Of a stretch of DNA of 64,000 nucleotides, positions 41,691 to 50,456 are shown piece after piece. This DNA comes from Candidatus Saccharimonadota bacterium (GTDB lineage: Bacteria; Patescibacteriota; Saccharimonadia; Saccharimonadales; UBA4665), in assembly GCA_029288365.1 (NCBI GenBank), contig JARIHI010000004.1, positions 62,001 to 126,000 of the forward strand, given 5' to 3'. Both the position numbers and the translations under genes were made by a program. The notes under the pieces were generated by a model that saw only the letters and a program-made list of their open reading frames with translations, ran no database searches and was not told the DNA's origin. Position 1 is the stretch's first letter. Each line of letters starts with the position of its first letter.

Positions 41691-42944
41691 CTAAAGACAT
41701 AATAATTTTTCAATAAAGGCTTGTGGCTCCATCATGACAGTTTCTGTCTCCCTACGTTGTTTGATTTCTAATTGTTTTGCGGCCACAGTTTTGCTACTTA
41801 TGACCACCCTGTAAGGTATACCGTGTAAATCAGCATCCGCAAATTTTTCGCCTGGACGCATATCACGGTCATCATATAATACCGCAATGCCCCCCTGAGT
41901 CAATTGTTCGTATAGTTCATCTGCCGCCTTTACCACTTCTTCTTCGTCTCCGATACGAGCTATATATACTTTGGCAGGAGCCACAGCCATAGGCCACACC
42001 AGGCCTTTGTCGTCAGCAAAACGCTCTACAATTACCCCCATAAGTCGCGTTATGCCTATGCCATAGGAACCAAGTATGACTGGTTTGCGATTGCCATCTT
42101 CGTCTATAAAGTACAGATCAAGTTGCTCGCTCTTGGTGCCTCCAAAACTAAAGATATTACCTACTTCTGCAGCCTTTGCTTTTTCTAATTCGTCACGCTG
42201 TAGACCAAGCTGAGCGATAACTTCATCTGTAAATACTTCTTCGTTGATAGCAAGTTTTTTACCGCGATGGAGATAGATTGTATCTTCCCCAGTATCAGCA
42301 ACTGTCTGGAATTCATGACTAAACTGTGTAAATGCCCCTCCTGAGGCAAAAGTAAGAAACGTATCATTTCCTAACCCTACCCTTTCAAACACCTTCAGAT
42401 AGGCTTCGGTAGCTATATCGTAAAATTTTTGATGAGCTTCCTCGCTCAGACTATACGAGTACATATCTTTCATAACAAACTCACGGCCCCGCATAATGCC
42501 GCTCTTGGCCCGAAGTTCGTTGCGTAATTTAGTTTGGAATTGATACACATAAGCTGGTAGGTCACGATAACTATTCAAATAATTACGCATCATGTTGGTA
42601 ATTTGCTCTTCGTGGGACCAGCCAAATCCTACTTCTGTGCTATTTTTGAGCTTGGACTTAAACCATACGTCTACTTTTTCGTCATCCCATCGATCCGTTT
42701 TTTCCCATAACTCCTTTTGCTGGAGTGAAGTCATGATTAACTCTTGCCCTTCAATGGCATTCATTTCTTCACGAACGATTTGTTTAATATTTTCAAGCAC
42801 CTGAAGCCCAAGTGGCAAATAAGCGTATACGCCAGCCATTTCTTTATATACATAGCCAGCCTGGATAAGCAAACGTGCGTTTTTGGCAGTCTCGTCGGCA
42901 GGTATGGTTTTACTGGTTTTGGTAAAAAGTTGTGATAGTCTCAT
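41691..42944 (-). CDS. proS: Prolyl-tRNA synthetase, bacterial type without editing insertion
   Basis: 417 residues instead of about 570. Motif 1 region AGVYAYLPLGLQVLENI, motif 2 FRNELRAKSGIMRGREFVMKDMYSY-like segment, and motif 3 GSYGIGITRLMG are present, followed by the anticodon-binding domain. The stretch between motif 2 and motif 3 is only about 70-80 residues long, so the INS editing domain that hydrolyses Ala-tRNA(Pro) is missing. GAGGAAAAATC precedes the ATG. The 120-bp upstream gap holds a small CCGG hairpin (42992-43003) and no T-box motif. Confidence 0.94.
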   Translation of the reverse strand: MRLSQLFTKTSKTIPADETAKNARLLIQAGYVYKEMAGVYAYLPLGLQVLENIKQIVREEMNAIEGQELIMTSLQQKELWEKTDRWDDEKVDVWFKSKLKNSTEVGFGWSHEEQITNMMRNYLNSYRDLPAYVYQFQTKLRNELRAKSGIMRGREFVMKDMYSYSLSEEAHQKFYDIATEAYLKVFERVGLGNDTFLTFASGGAFTQFSHEFQTVADTGEDTIYLHRGKKLAINEEVFTDEVIAQLGLQRDELEKAKAAEVGNIFSFGGTKSEQLDLYFIDEDGNRKPVILGSYGIGITRLMGVIVERFADDKGLVWPMAVAPAKVYIARIGDEEEVVKAADELYEQLTQGGIAVLYDDRDMRPGEKFADADLHGIPYRVVISSKTVAAKQLEIKQRRETETVMMEPQAFIEKLLCL

Positions 42945-43064
42945 GATTTTTCCTCGTATATCTTTAATGTGACAGGTATAGAACTAGATAGAATACCGGC
43001 GAGCCGGAATAGTGAGGATCATAGGCATGTCGACTATATGTTTCATCGCTACTATTGTACTACA

Positions 43065-43847
43065 TCACAGCGTTATAACTTTAAATAAAATCAGGAATGC
43101 CAATAAGTTTTTGAGCGCATGTACTCCTACCCCCGCCCATATGGTCCCAGTTTTTTCTCGAAGATACACCAAAACTAGTGAGAGAATAAAGGTATCAAGT
43201 GCAGCAACCCATAACAAAGCATTACCGGTGCCGAATTGCAGGTGGGCTGCAGAAAACAACAAACTCACTACTATAGCAGCAGTTCGCACAGATAAAACTT
43301 TTTTAAAATGAGTATATAAAAATCCTCGGAACAGTATTTCTTCAACTATCGGCGGCAAAACTACAAGCGCTGCAAAAGCAAACAATACACTACTGCCAGC
43401 CGTGTCTGTGCTAAAACCTATTTCTTGACGCTGGTCAAAATTCAACGCTATAAACTGTGAAAGTATAGCAGCAATAACAATATAAATAGCATAGTACGAA
43501 AAGAAACCGCCAATGGTGTATATAAAGTGTTGCCATTGTGGACGCCGTACACCTATACTGTGCCATGATTCACCAAAAAATTTCATAAAGCCAATAAGGG
43601 AAGCAACTACTAGGGATTCGGTTATCAAAACATAGATAAACTGCGCAGCAGCAGAATGATTTAGCCAATCTTTTGTTTGGGCCGCTGAAGCACCGCCCGC
43701 GCTGCTGCCCATTATCAAAAGCACGCTTGCAATCACCGCTGGGACGATATACAACAGCACACCTATGAGAATTGTCTGAATAACGATAGCTATTTTATAC
43801 ATCGTCGTCTTTGAGTGCATTGCCGGATTAGAAGAATCTTTTGACAT
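43065..43847 (-). CDS. CPBP-family intramembrane metalloprotease
   Basis: About eight membrane helices. The abortive-infection/CAAX protease motifs are EEILFRGF with Glu169, Glu170 and Arg174, and a later His202 in SAAHLQFG. Family members process prenylated proteins or bacteriocins, or have structural roles. It overlaps the RseP gene by 20 bp, so two intramembrane proteases are made together. Confidence 0.9.
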   Translation of the reverse strand: MSKDSSNPAMHSKTTMYKIAIVIQTILIGVLLYIVPAVIASVLLIMGSSAGGASAAQTKDWLNHSAAAQFIYVLITESLVVASLIGFMKFFGESWHSIGVRRPQWQHFIYTIGGFFSYYAIYIVIAAILSQFIALNFDQRQEIGFSTDTAGSSVLFAFAALVVLPPIVEEILFRGFLYTHFKKVLSVRTAAIVVSLLFSAAHLQFGTGNALLWVAALDTFILSLVLVYLREKTGTIWAGVGVHALKNLLAFLILFKVITL

Positions 43848-44964
43848 CTACTATAGAAATTAAAATTATAAGCCCGATAAGGAATAAAAAGCCCGCCCCG
43901 TGTATAGCCTCTTCTACTTCTTTGGTTAATGGTTTTTTGGTAGCCCGGGAGACTAACAGCACAAACAATCGCCCACCATCAAGTGCTGGAATTGGTAAAG
44001 CATTCATAATGGCTAAGCTTAGCGAAATAATAGCAATGATCATCAAAATAAACTGGTAACCGAGTAACGTCCCCTCTTTTAAGATCGCAAATACACCGAT
44101 TGGGCCAGAAACTTGTTCGCTTGCCTTATGGGTATCACCGTGAAATAGACTGTTTATGGCCGTACCTAGTCCCTGAAACGTTAGAACAGTAAATTGCTTG
44201 ATTAATCCCGCAGCGACAATTGGGGCCGACCACGTAGAACGTTGTAAGGCATATTCCGTGGGTACAACGCCTAGAAAGCCTTTCGGACTACCAGTACCCT
44301 TGCTCTTAGCGGCTGTTTGATCCCGTAGAGTTGTTACACCAACCTTTTCCTTGCCATTTGCAACATATACTACTTCAACCTTTTTACCTGCATATTTTCG
44401 CGTCAAACTTGAAAGATCAGCTGCTTCAGTAATATATGAAGGCGCTACATCTGGCCCAGCACCAACAACGACAGGCGTAATGGACATAATGGTATTGCCA
44501 GGAGTCAGACCTATTTTATCTGCAGGCGAATTTGATTCAACTTGTGCTGCAATTACCCGTTGTTTTACATTTGTTGTATCACTTGCCACTGTAAATTGGT
44601 TATCAATTAGCTTTGGCATACCGACAAGCGCCAAAATAGTCAGCATTACAAATGCAGCCAGCAAATTCATGGCAACTCCTGCCATCATAATTTTGGTCTT
44701 TATCCATGTTGTAGCCGAGCCAAAAGTACCCGGACGCCTGTCGGCATCATTCTCGCCTTTGAGCTTCACAAACCCGCCAAGCGGCAGCCAATTAAGCGTA
44801 TATTCTGTACCGTTTTTCTTCGTTAACACCTTGGCGCGAGGTGGGAAAAATAGACCAAACTCTTCAACTTCGACACCGTTGCGACGAGCCACGATAAAGT
44901 GTCCCCACTCGTGCACTAGCACGAGGCCAATAAATAAAATCAGTCCCAAAATGAGTAACCACAT
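43828..44964 (-). CDS. rseP: RseP-type site-2 intramembrane zinc protease (M50)
   Basis: 378 residues. Zinc motif HEWGH at 18-22 in the first membrane helix, the PDZ-like domain in the middle (about 120-200, NSPADKIGLTPGNTI), and ALPIPALDGGRLF with the third zinc ligand Asp. It releases anti-sigma factors or clears signal peptides. Only one PDZ domain is evident. TATACT ends 8 nt before the ATG. No sigma/anti-sigma pair is seen nearby. Confidence 0.92.
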   Translation of the reverse strand: MWLLILGLILFIGLVLVHEWGHFIVARRNGVEVEEFGLFFPPRAKVLTKKNGTEYTLNWLPLGGFVKLKGENDADRRPGTFGSATTWIKTKIMMAGVAMNLLAAFVMLTILALVGMPKLIDNQFTVASDTTNVKQRVIAAQVESNSPADKIGLTPGNTIMSITPVVVGAGPDVAPSYITEAADLSSLTRKYAGKKVEVVYVANGKEKVGVTTLRDQTAAKSKGTGSPKGFLGVVPTEYALQRSTWSAPIVAAGLIKQFTVLTFQGLGTAINSLFHGDTHKASEQVSGPIGVFAILKEGTLLGYQFILMIIAIISLSLAIMNALPIPALDGGRLFVLLVSRATKKPLTKEVEEAIHGAGFLFLIGLIILISIVDVKRFF

Positions 44965-45002
44965 ACCTTTTCAGTATACCGAAAAAGCCTCTGTAACCCT
45001 AC

Positions 45003-45689
45003 TTATTTACCAAATCGACGACCACGTTCGGCGTAATTTTTTAGTGCTTGCCGTAAGTCATCAGCAGTGAAGTCGGGCCAATGCTTGGCTACAAAATACA
45101 GTTCACTGTAGGCTGCTCGCCACAACATAAAGTTACTGAGCCGTTGTTCGCCAGATGTCCGGATTACTAAATCGACAGGCGGAATTGTTGGGTCGTACAA
45201 ATGATCAGCCAAAGCTTCTGGGGTAATGTCAGTCGACGAGACACCTTTAGCAAGGAGTTTTTTTACAGCATCAACGATTTCTTGCTGTCCCCCGTAATTA
45301 AAACAAACTACTAAAGTGCCTTTTGTATTATTTTCGGTATTTTTTTCTGCTTTCTCGATAGCTCTCAAGACTTTGCCATCCAGAGTCTGTCTTTGACCTA
45401 TAAATATAATTTTTACGCCAGCGTCATTGAATTCTTGCAAATACTTATCTACGCCCCTCACAAGGAGTAGCATTAAATGCCCTACCTCTTCCTCTTTACG
45501 GCGCCAATTTTCTGTGGAAAATGCGTAAACACTGACATATCGAACCCCTTGAGTAAACGCTGCTTCGGCAATATTTCGCAATACTTCTTGGCCTTTGGTA
45601 TGACCTTGTTTTGCTGATAGCCCATGCTCTTCAGCCCAGCGGCGATTGCCATCCATAATAATACCGATATGCTTGGGTGTTTCTTGCAT
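45003..45689 (-). CDS. uppS: Undecaprenyl diphosphate synthase (cis-prenyltransferase)
   Basis: Makes the C55 lipid carrier for cell-wall synthesis. GIIMDGNRRWAEEHG holds catalytic Asp13; SVYAFSTENW, FNYGGQQEIVDAV and LVIRTSGEQRLSNFMLWRAAYSELYF follow. Length 228 is normal. Its ATG and the preceding gene's stop share a base, so it is coupled to the trans-prenyltransferase that supplies its allylic substrate. A cdsA or dxr gene, common neighbours, is absent. Confidence 0.96.
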   Translation of the reverse strand: MQETPKHIGIIMDGNRRWAEEHGLSAKQGHTKGQEVLRNIAEAAFTQGVRYVSVYAFSTENWRRKEEEVGHLMLLLVRGVDKYLQEFNDAGVKIIFIGQRQTLDGKVLRAIEKAEKNTENNTKGTLVVCFNYGGQQEIVDAVKKLLAKGVSSTDITPEALADHLYDPTIPPVDLVIRTSGEQRLSNFMLWRAAYSELYFVAKHWPDFTADDLRQALKNYAERGRRFGK

Positions 45690-46789
45690 TATTTCTTTCT
45701 ACTTGTCGAGTACTCTACGAGGCCGGTTAACAAATCTTTGGCGCCCTCATCCCAAAAACGGCTCTGTAGGACACAACTTTTAGCTTCTTGCGCGTACATA
45801 TCAGTCTTCTTCTGTACGTATTGTTTAGCACCACTTGCTTCAAAAATGTGCCGGACTCGAGCAAAATCTTCCTCTGTTATGTTTGGCTTCCCCAAAACTC
45901 GAGTCAAAAATTGTTTCTCTTCTCTGCTTGCATGCGTAAGGGCATACTGTACTAGAAGTGTGATTTTACCTTCTTCAATATCGTCAGTATTTGGTTTTCC
46001 AGTAGCGTCGGATGAGCCAAACACACCTAATAAATCATCCTGTAGCTGGAATGCTATACCTGCAGGCAGCCCAAAATCAGTGACTTCTTGCAGCACTTTG
46101 GGGCCATTTTGCCCTCCTAGTACGAGTCCGATTTGTAAAGGGCTCACAAAAGTATAGTAACTACTCTTCAGGGTATATTTTCGCAACACGTCTTCTTCAG
46201 AGAATTGCTTGCCCACCTGCTGGCAGGCATCGTCGATTTGCCCAAAACCGGTAGCAGTAATATTTCTATGCAAAAGCAGTGTCGCTTCCTGAAGGCGTGC
46301 TGGATCTTCTGTGGCTTGCATAAGAGCGATATTAACCAAATGTTGCGCAATTAAGCCAACATTTATGGCGAGCATATTGGCCAAGTGTGTGTCTTTTTCG
46401 GCTCCAGATTGTTCGGCAAGATAGAGCTCGTGAATTGTTGGCTTCCCCCGGCGCAGCGCCGAACGGTCCATAACGTCATCAACAATAAGCAAATAATTCT
46501 GTACTAGTTCTAGTGCTATCGCCGCTTGCAAGCCGGTTTTACCGTATTTTTGACCAGTAATATAATCATATGCAAAGCATGCCAGCGCACCCCGAATGCG
46601 TTTGCCAGGCCTTAGACTGTATTCCTCTATTTTATTGAGTACATCAGTTGCTTCTTTTGAGACATCAAGCTCTAACAAGCCGGGTAAATCAACAAAAAAT
46701 TGTTCGAGGGCGTCGTTTATGACTTGTCTGTAATCTTCAAGCTGCTTACGCGCAATGTCCACAGTAGTATCTATAGTGTTTGTTGCCAT
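45689..46789 (-). CDS. Trans-polyprenyl diphosphate synthase
   Basis: An isoprenyl diphosphate synthase of 366 residues. The first Asp-rich motif is VDDVMDRS (Asp104, 105 and 108) followed by RRGKPT, and the second is QLQDDLLGVFG. Chain length cannot be read safely, but it likely makes FPP or GGPP for UppS. Position directly before uppS supports that. The C-terminal end is basic and Ser/Lys-rich. Confidence 0.92.
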   Translation of the reverse strand: MATNTIDTTVDIARKQLEDYRQVINDALEQFFVDLPGLLELDVSKEATDVLNKIEEYSLRPGKRIRGALACFAYDYITGQKYGKTGLQAAIALELVQNYLLIVDDVMDRSALRRGKPTIHELYLAEQSGAEKDTHLANMLAINVGLIAQHLVNIALMQATEDPARLQEATLLLHRNITATGFGQIDDACQQVGKQFSEEDVLRKYTLKSSYYTFVSPLQIGLVLGGQNGPKVLQEVTDFGLPAGIAFQLQDDLLGVFGSSDATGKPNTDDIEEGKITLLVQYALTHASREEKQFLTRVLGKPNITEEDFARVRHIFEASGAKQYVQKKTDMYAQEAKSCVLQSRFWDEGAKDLLTGLVEYSTSRKK

Positions 46790-46810
46790 AAAAATTAAAT
46801 CGGTTTCGTC

Positions 46811-47374
46811 TTAGACCGTCATTATTTCAGTTTCTTTAGCTTTGGCAATTGTGTCAATCTCTGTTCGTAGGCTTGCCATAGCATCATCCACCTGTTTTTC
46901 TAGCCTTTTTGCATCGTCTTCACCAAGTTGCTTATCTTTCTTGGCCATAGCAACTGCGTCAAACGCCTCACGGCGGATAGTGCGAAGGCTAATATTCGCA
47001 TCTTCTACTTTGCCACCAAGCTGTTTTGCGATTTCACGGCGACGTTCTTCAGTAAGTGGTGGAATTGGTATCCGTACTATCCGGCCATCATCAGCTGGGT
47101 TAAGCCCCAGACTTGGGTTATTACGAATCGCTGCGCTAATGGCTTGGAGGTTATTTGGGTCAAATGGCGTAATTTGGATAAGTTGAGCTTCAGGCGCACT
47201 AACGGTAGCCGTTTGGTTGAGCGGCATTTCAGTGCCATAGGCCTCTACCATCACACTATCGAGCATACCCGGATGTGCCCGACCTGTTCGGATTTTTTTC
47301 AATTCTTCCTTAAAATGCTCTACAGCGCTATTAAATTTTTTCTTAGCATCATCAACGATCTGATTTGGATTCAT
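46811..47374 (-). CDS. frr: Ribosome recycling factor
   Basis: Splits post-termination ribosomes with EF-G. LKKIRTGRAHPGMLDSVMVEAYG and the long helices DDGRIVRIPIPPLTEERRREI are typical. I start at ATG 47372-47374 (MNPNQIVDDAKKKF), which has AGGAG 5 nt upstream; a longer reading to 47446 has no support. Length 187. Its own -10 TATAAT (47402-47407) overlaps the T-run of the tsf terminator. Confidence 0.96.
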   Translation of the reverse strand: MNPNQIVDDAKKKFNSAVEHFKEELKKIRTGRAHPGMLDSVMVEAYGTEMPLNQTATVSAPEAQLIQITPFDPNNLQAISAAIRNNPSLGLNPADDGRIVRIPIPPLTEERRREIAKQLGGKVEDANISLRTIRREAFDAVAMAKKDKQLGEDDAKRLEKQVDDAMASLRTEIDTIAKAKETEIMTV

Positions 47375-47401
47375 GAATTCTCCTATTGGGTTTGTGACTC
47401 C

Positions 47402-47440
47402 ATTATAAATAAAAACAGCGGCATTTCCTACCGCTGTTTT
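47402..47440 (-). terminator. tsf terminator merged with the frr -10 element
   Basis: On the minus strand, AAAACAGCGG/CCGCTGTTTT (47412-47440) form a 10-bp stem with a 9-nt loop. It is followed by TTTTTATTTATAATGG, where the T-run leads straight into TATAAT (47402-47407), 27 nt before the frr ATG. Confidence 0.8.
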
Positions 47441-47457
47441 AAGCAATCAGTAGACTA

Positions 47458-48057
47458 TTAGCTCACTTCGCCAAGCGCAATGCGATGGAAGCGACGGACT
47501 ACGAGATTTTCGCCGACTTTCGCGATGTTTTCCTTAACGTAATCGCCGACTTTTTGGTCTGGATTTTTGATATATTGCTGCTCAAGCAGACATTTTTCTG
47601 CAAAATGTTTCTTGAGCATCCCATCTACGATTTGTTCAAGCATATTTTCTGGCTTGCCTTCGTTTTTGGCTTTTTCCATGAACTCAGCCTTAGCTGCTTC
47701 ACGAGCATCTTCGGGCACGTCGTCAACGCTCACATACTCTGGTGCTGCAGCTGCAATATGCATAGCAATGTCATGGGCGAATTCTTTGAAGCCGTCGGTG
47801 CGGGTTACAAAGTCAGTTTCGCAATTTACCTCTACGATCACACCTATGCGGCCACTGTGTACGTAAGCTTCTACTAAGCCTTCTCGGGCTTCGCGTTCAC
47901 CCTTTTTCTCGGCTTTAGTCAGGCCTTTTTTGCGCATTTCGCTGAGTGCTTTATCAAAGTCACCTTCAGCTTCTACTAAAGCTTTCTTGGCATCAGTCAT
48001 GCCTACACCGGTAAGTTCACGAAGTCGCTTGATATCTTCGATTGTTACATCGGCCAT
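47458..48057 (-). CDS. tsf: Elongation factor Ts, short form
   Basis: Recycles EF-Tu-GDP. The N-terminal UBA-like domain is IKRLRELTGVGMTDAKKALVEAEGDFDKAL, followed by GRIGVIVEVNCETDFVTRT, the conserved TDF contact. Length 199 resembles the short EF-Ts of Thermus rather than the 280-residue E. coli form. It lies 2 bp after rpsB, in the classic rpsB-tsf order. Confidence 0.96.
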   Translation of the reverse strand: MADVTIEDIKRLRELTGVGMTDAKKALVEAEGDFDKALSEMRKKGLTKAEKKGEREAREGLVEAYVHSGRIGVIVEVNCETDFVTRTDGFKEFAHDIAMHIAAAAPEYVSVDDVPEDAREAAKAEFMEKAKNEGKPENMLEQIVDGMLKKHFAEKCLLEQQYIKNPDQKVGDYVKENIAKVGENLVVRRFHRIALGEVS

Positions 48058-48059
48058 AT

Positions 48060-48797
48060 TTATTTATCCCCCTCTTTTTTCACTTCGTCTTTGTCGGCAG
48101 TCTTTACCTTTGCTTGGCCTTGCTGAACGGCCTGCTTTATATAATCTGTGATCAGCTGGATGCCCTTGATTGCATCGTCGTTTGCAGGAATTGGATATGT
48201 GATATTGCTTGGATCGGTGTTGGTATCGACAACTGCCACAATTGGCACATGCAGCTTGTTAGCTTCGCGCACGGCATTTGCGTCATGGTTTACATCAACT
48301 ACGAAAACTGCGCCGGGGCGGGCAGCCATATTTTTAATACCACCATAAATCTCATTCATCTGGTCGATTTCTTCTTGGTAGCGTTGTACTTCAAGCTTGC
48401 TGTATTTATTAGCCAGCTCACCTGACTCCATCTTGGCTTCGAGATCTTTAAGCACCTTTATCTGTGCACCAATGGTATTCCAGTTAGTAAGCATGCCGCC
48501 CAGCCAACGCTCAGTGACGTAGGGCATCTTTACGCTTTCGGCAGCTTCTTTTACGATATTTTGCGCCTGGCGCTTGGTTGCTACAAACAATACTTGCTTG
48601 CCTTGGCTTGCCGTATCAGCAATAAAATCCAAAGCCTTGTCCAGACCCTCTACGGTCTTGGTAAGATCAATGATGTGACTGCCATTGCGTTTGCTATGAA
48701 TATAGGGAGCCATTTTTGGGTGCCAGCGACTGGTTTTGTGCCCAAAATGCACACCCGCCTCAAGCAGTTTTTTAATATCTACATCAACTGTAGCCAT
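48060..48797 (-). CDS. rpsB: Ribosomal protein S2
   Basis: 245 residues. KKLLEAGVHFGHKTSRWHPKM, LFVATKRQAQNIVKEAA and RWLGGMLTNWNTI are S2 hallmarks. The chosen ATG at 48795-48797 is preceded by a GAAAGGA; the longer frame to 48986 covers a structured leader and is not coding. A Lys/Asp-rich C-terminal tail is present. Confidence 0.97.
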   Translation of the reverse strand: MATVDVDIKKLLEAGVHFGHKTSRWHPKMAPYIHSKRNGSHIIDLTKTVEGLDKALDFIADTASQGKQVLFVATKRQAQNIVKEAAESVKMPYVTERWLGGMLTNWNTIGAQIKVLKDLEAKMESGELANKYSKLEVQRYQEEIDQMNEIYGGIKNMAARPGAVFVVDVNHDANAVREANKLHVPIVAVVDTNTDPSNITYPIPANDDAIKGIQLITDYIKQAVQQGQAKVKTADKDEVKKEGDK

Positions 48798-48905
48798 AAG
48801 TAATGATGTCCTTTCTTTGGTTCTTGATCTTCGACTGGGTGCTTTATAAGTCCTGCACGGATACTTACAAAGAGAACCGCTCCCAACCTGCTTAATTAAA
48901 ATACT
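48798..48905 (-). promoter_or_regulatory. Structured leader of rpsB
   Basis: The predicted transcript has a leader of about 105 nt. It can form an outer stem GGTTCT/AGAACC and an inner stem GTGC/GCAC. Many bacteria control rpsB through S2 binding to the leader; here that is inference from the fold and position. Confidence 0.45.
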
Positions 48906-48910
48906 GCCAT

Positions 48911-48939
48911 AGTATAACAGATAGAGTCTCCTGTGGCAA
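48911..48939 (-). promoter_or_regulatory. rpsB promoter
   Basis: TTGCCA (48934-48939), a 17-nt spacer and TATACT (48911-48916) on the minus strand. Confidence 0.7.
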
Positions 48940-48952
48940 CCTCTCGTAGTTA

Positions 48953-48981
48953 TTGACTCTTTTGTAACAGATGTGTATAAT
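48953..48981 (+). promoter_or_regulatory. rpmE promoter
   Basis: TTGACT (48953-48958), a 17-nt spacer and TATAAT (48976-48981), the best sigma70-type match in the window. The extended TGTG before TATAAT may help. The ATG follows 12 nt later, leaving a leader of about 5 nt. It is divergent from the rpsB promoter. Confidence 0.8.
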
Positions 48982-48993
48982 TGCACTTTGATT

Positions 48994-49335
48994 ATGAAGA
49001 AAGATTTACATCCACAAAATTATCGTCCAGTTGTATTTCAGGACCTAAACAACAACCAGACTTACCTTACCCGCTCAACGGTAGCCACTGATGAGACTAT
49101 CAAAGTTGATGGTATTGAATATCCGTTGGTAAAGGTGCACATTTCTAGCAGCTCACATCCATTCTTTACGGGTGAAGAACGTATTGTTGACATTGAAGGC
49201 CGCGTTGATAAATTCAAAGCTCGCGCCAAAGCTGCCGAAGAAGCCAAAGAAAAGCGTGCTGCCGCTGCTAAAAAGCAAGTTGCTCGCAAAGAAGCCAAAG
49301 CTGAAAAAGCCGCAGCCAAACAAGCTGAAAAATAG
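48994..49335 (+). CDS. rpmE: Ribosomal protein L31, type B, with long basic tail
   Basis: [17 protein letters not shown] is the type B (zinc-independent) L31 signature, and [11 protein letters not shown] is typical. There is no CxxC zinc site. After about residue 70 comes a 43-residue Ala/Lys/Glu helix ([16 protein letters not shown] ...) that is not part of ordinary L31. The start at 48994 is favoured over 48973, since the latter lies inside the -10 element. Confidence 0.93.
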   Translation: MKKDLHPQNYRPVVFQDLNNNQTYLTRSTVATDETIKVDGIEYPLVKVHISSSSHPFFTGEERIVDIEGRVDKFKARAKAAEEAKEKRAAAAKKQVARKEAKAEKAAAKQAEK

Positions 49336-49348
49336 CTGTCTATTTTAT

Positions 49349-49386
49349 AAACCGCTTACCCTATCTAAAAGTAAGCGGTTTTTGTT
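49349..49386 (+). terminator. Intrinsic terminator between rpmE and prfA
   Basis: AAACCGCTTAC (49349-49359) pairs with GTAAGCGGTTT (49371-49381) around an 11-nt loop, followed by TTTGTT. Confidence 0.88.
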
Positions 49387-49403
49387 ATTCTAGGATAAGA
49401 ATT

Positions 49404-50456
49404 ATGGAAGAAAAAATACAGGCATTGCGAAACGAACTACAAGAAATTCAGGATCGACTGAAAGACCCTGCTGTTTTCAGTAGTGCAGAATACCCGAAAA
49501 TTGCCAAACGCCAAAGCAAATTGGAGCAAATTATTCATTTGTACGATGAGCAACAGACATCATTCAAACAACTTGCTGATGCTCAAGAACTTATGAGTGA
49601 TGGTGGTGAGTTAGCCGAGCTAGCCAGCATGGAACACGAGGAGCTGAATAGTAAACTTGAAGTTATTTCCGCTGAACTTGAAGAAGCACTAACTCCCAAA
49701 GACCCGAATGACGAACGCGATGTTATTGTAGAGATACGTGCAGCTGCTGGTGGCGACGAAGCCAGTCTATTTGCTGGAGAGCTGTATCGTATGTATGCTC
49801 GCTGGGCTGAGAACCATGAGTTCAAAGTAGAAATTATCAATGAATCACCGAGTGAGGCTGGCGGATATAAAGAGGTTATTTTTGGAGTCCGCGGTGAAGA
49901 CGTGTATAAGCAAATGAAATTTGAAGCCGGTGTGCAACGCGTGCAACGCATACCCGTTACCGAATCGCAAGGACGGGTGCATACATCTACCGTAACTGTA
50001 GCTGTGCTACCTGAAGCCGAAGAAACAGATATTGAGATAAATCCTAACGACTTGCGTATCGATGTATTTCGCAGCGGCGGACATGGCGGCCAAAGTGTAA
50101 ATACTACTGATTCAGCAGTGCGTATTACCCACTTGCCAACTGGTATGGTTGTGACTAACCAAGATGAAAAATCCCAGCTAAAAAATAAAGACAAAGCTAT
50201 GGGGATTTTACGTTCGCGCCTGCTCCAAGCAAAAATTGAAGAAGAACAGAAACAGCTGTCTGACGCACGTAAAAAATTGATTGGTTCGGGTGACCGCAGT
50301 GAGAAAATCCGTACCTACAACTTCCCGCAAGATCGTATCACCGACCACCGCATAGGCTACTCCCGCAGCAATATCCCAGGTGCCTTAAACGGCGAAATCG
50401 ATGATATTATCGAAAAGCTTCAAGCTTTTGAGCGTGAACTAATTAACCAATCTTAA
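49404..50456 (+). CDS. prfA: Peptide chain release factor 1
   Basis: Terminates at UAA and UAG. Visible are the coiled coil N-terminus, the PAT-like codon-recognition region after [22 protein letters not shown], and the GGQ loop in [21 protein letters not shown], whose Gln is methylated by PrmC. Length 350 is typical. The stop overlaps the prmC start (TAATG). Confidence 0.97.
   Translation: MEEKIQALRNELQEIQDRLKDPAVFSSAEYPKIAKRQSKLEQIIHLYDEQQTSFKQLADAQELMSDGGELAELASMEHEELNSKLEVISAELEEALTPKDPNDERDVIVEIRAAAGGDEASLFAGELYRMYARWAENHEFKVEIINESPSEAGGYKEVIFGVRGEDVYKQMKFEAGVQRVQRIPVTESQGRVHTSTVTVAVLPEAEETDIEINPNDLRIDVFRSGGHGGQSVNTTDSAVRITHLPTGMVVTNQDEKSQLKNKDKAMGILRSRLLQAKIEEEQKQLSDARKKLIGSGDRSEKIRTYNFPQDRITDHRIGYSRSNIPGALNGEIDDIIEKLQAFERELINQS

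Noticed and set aside
44351-45070. A 239-codon open frame on the plus strand
   Set aside because: It is antisense to rseP and the end of uppS, both of which have intact catalytic motifs; its product has no recognisable features.
45624-46157. A 177-codon open frame on the plus strand
   Set aside because: Antisense to the polyprenyl synthase, whose Asp-rich motifs show the minus strand is the coding one.
49583-50194. A 203-codon open frame on the minus strand
   Set aside because: Antisense to prfA, which is complete and conserved; the product is Ser-rich noise.
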